Shown here one piece after another: positions 5,396-5,806 of a DNA stretch of 5,806 nucleotides (the first letter of the stretch is position 1; every line of letters starts with the position of its first letter). Source of the stretch: Natronomonas sp. GTDB taxonomy: Archaea; Halobacteriota; Halobacteria; Halobacteriales; Haloarculaceae. Below the pieces are notes generated by a model, which was not told the DNA's origin, did no database searches, and worked only from the letters and a program-made list of their open reading frames with translations. The translations under genes and the position numbers were made by a program. The stretch lies in the NCBI GenBank assembly GCA_007121575.1, contig SKKJ01000103.1, positions 1 through 5,806 of the forward strand, in the 5' to 3' direction.

Positions 5396-5806
5396 ATGCG
5401 ACTTTCCGACTCGACGTGGACCGACGTTCGCGACGTCGAGACGGATCTCGCTGTGTTACCGGTCGGAAGTACCGAACAGCACGGGCCGCACGCGCCGTTG
5501 GGCCTCGATTCGATAACCGCCGAATCGATCGCCGACGAAGGTGCCGAGCGATACGCTGCCGAACACGGTACCGAGGTACTGGTGGGCCCGACGATCCCGG
5601 TCGGTATCGCAGCCGAGCACCGACGTTTCGACGGGACGCTTTGGGTTTCCGAAGACACGTTCCGCGCGTACGTTACGGAGACGATCGAAAGTCTCGCGGC
5701 GCACGGATTCGATCGGGTCGTCGTCGTAGTGGTACGACGGATGGAATTGCACAATCTCCCAGACGAGCCGCACCTCGCCTTGCTTGTCTTCCGCGAGTGC
5801 CTGCGC
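5396..5806 (+). CDS. Creatininase family amidohydrolase, N-terminal part; homology breaks near base 5725
   Basis: The frame starts at ATG 5396 (MRLSDSTWTDV) and stays open to the window edge (137 codons). Residues 20-38 carry VLPVGSTEQHGPHAPLGLD, with E27, H29 and D38 at the positions of known creatininase metal ligands. GIAAEHRRFDGTLWVS (70-85) and GFDRVVVV (104-111) follow, all typical of the family of Zn/Mn amidohydrolases (creatininase, archaeal FAPy deformylase ArfB, MftE). The next residues should be NGHGGN, containing another metal-binding His; instead the frame reads VVRRMELHNLPDEP, with no family resemblance. The last 26 or so codons are the antisense of a McrB-like fragment. The gene is therefore 3'-truncated by a rearrangement or a chimeric join and could not make an active enzyme as read here. 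The family is clear in the first 110 residues; the substrate is unknown. Confidence 0.85.
   Translation, partial: MRLSDSTWTDVRDVETDLAVLPVGSTEQHGPHAPLGLDSITAESIADEGAERYAAEHGTEVLVGPTIPVGIAAEHRRFDGTLWVSEDTFRAYVTETIESLAAHGFDRVVVVVVRRMELHNLPDEPHLALLVFRECLR
5720..5806 (-). pseudogene. Fragment resembling a McrB-like AAA+ restriction NTPase, cut off at its 3' side
   Basis: Read on the minus strand from the window edge, the frame gives about 29 residues beginning AQALAEDKQGEVRLVW and ending EIVQFHPSYHYDD. VQFHPSYxYEDF is a hallmark of McrB-type AAA+ proteins (type IV, modification-dependent restriction and relatives), normally continuing as F-[IV]-E-G-x-R-P. Here the match ends at YDD, where the creatininase gene sequence (antisense) takes over. 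The ATP/GTP-binding N-terminal part would lie beyond the right edge. The frame runs on as a non-homologous tail to a stop near 5456. The call rests on a short motif, so a different AAA+ relative is possible. Confidence 0.6.
5722..5739. repeat. Hairpin at the creatininase/McrB junction
   Basis: CGTCGTA (5722-5728) and TACGACG (5733-5739) are perfect seven-base arms around a GTGG loop. The hairpin encodes PSYHYDD on the minus strand and adjoins the GTC-GTC-GTC valine codons of the creatininase frame, giving the short shared sequence at which the two genes are joined. Confidence 0.6.

Noticed and set aside
4354..5754. A 466-codon open frame on the minus strand opposite the protease, uL16 and creatininase genes
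   Set aside because: It lies antisense to three clearly recognised genes, its translation is low-complexity and Arg/Ser/Thr-rich with no recognisable domain, and long antisense frames are common in GC-rich haloarchaeal DNA.
5726..5806. A simple one- or two-base frameshift in the creatininase gene
   Set aside because: Reading frames +1 and +2 after VVVV give SGTTDGIAQS and WYDGWNCTIS. The second loosely echoes GGN but neither continues as family sequence, whereas the minus strand gives a clear McrB-type motif. A junction explains the data better.
5726..5806. Insertion sequence disrupting the creatininase gene
   Set aside because: No terminal inverted repeat or transposase start is recognisable; the joined sequence reads as an internal part of a minus-strand AAA+ protein rather than an element end.
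1..5806. tRNA, rRNA, CRISPR array, integrase or attachment site
   Set aside because: I found no tRNA-like fold, direct-repeat/spacer pattern, or recombinase motif on either strand by reading.

Overview
The window looks like a piece of a haloarchaeal (class Halobacteria) chromosome. This rests on the archaeal-type ribosomal protein uL16/L10e, the strongly acidic predicted proteins, the GC-rich third codon positions, and promoters of haloarchaeal type, with TTTATC, TTTACA or TTTTAT boxes about 27-32 bases before the start codon (leaderless or very short-leader transcripts). I cannot assign a genus.

Left part (1-3685): a carboxylic-acid metabolism cluster. A lyase of the isocitrate lyase / PEP mutase superfamily enters from the left edge on the + strand. 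It meets, tail to tail with 9 bases between, a two-gene minus-strand unit encoding the large and small subunits of an aconitase-type hydro-lyase (LeuC/LeuD, homoaconitase group). Upstream of that pair on the same strand is an NAD-type D-2-hydroxyacid dehydrogenase. A hydratase that makes a substituted malate, a lyase that cleaves it, and a dehydrogenase that reduces or oxidises a 2-oxo/2-hydroxy acid make a plausible pathway. The nearest known analogy is dimethylmaleate hydratase plus 2,3-dimethylmalate lyase, but the substrate cannot be read from sequence. The substrate loop of the small subunit (YFGQ) differs from the loops I know for isopropylmalate isomerase and homoaconitase.

Middle (3686-4770): a 122-base divergent intergenic region carries several inverted repeats, one of which brackets the TATA box of the dehydrogenase. 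It leads into a CPBP-family (CAAX/Rce1-like) intramembrane metalloprotease on the + strand.

Right part (4771-5806): the uL16 gene has a clear promoter of its own and is followed 7 bases later by a creatininase-family gene, probably co-transcribed. The creatininase homology stops abruptly near base 5725, exactly where its NGHGGN metal-binding motif should appear. From there to the window end the minus strand encodes a fragment resembling a McrB-like AAA+ restriction NTPase (VQFHPSYHYDD). Both genes are broken at a short shared sequence next to a small hairpin, so this is either a real illegitimate-recombination junction or a chimeric sequence.

I saw no tRNA, rRNA, CRISPR array or complete mobile element. 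No stretch longer than 300 bases lacks a gene.
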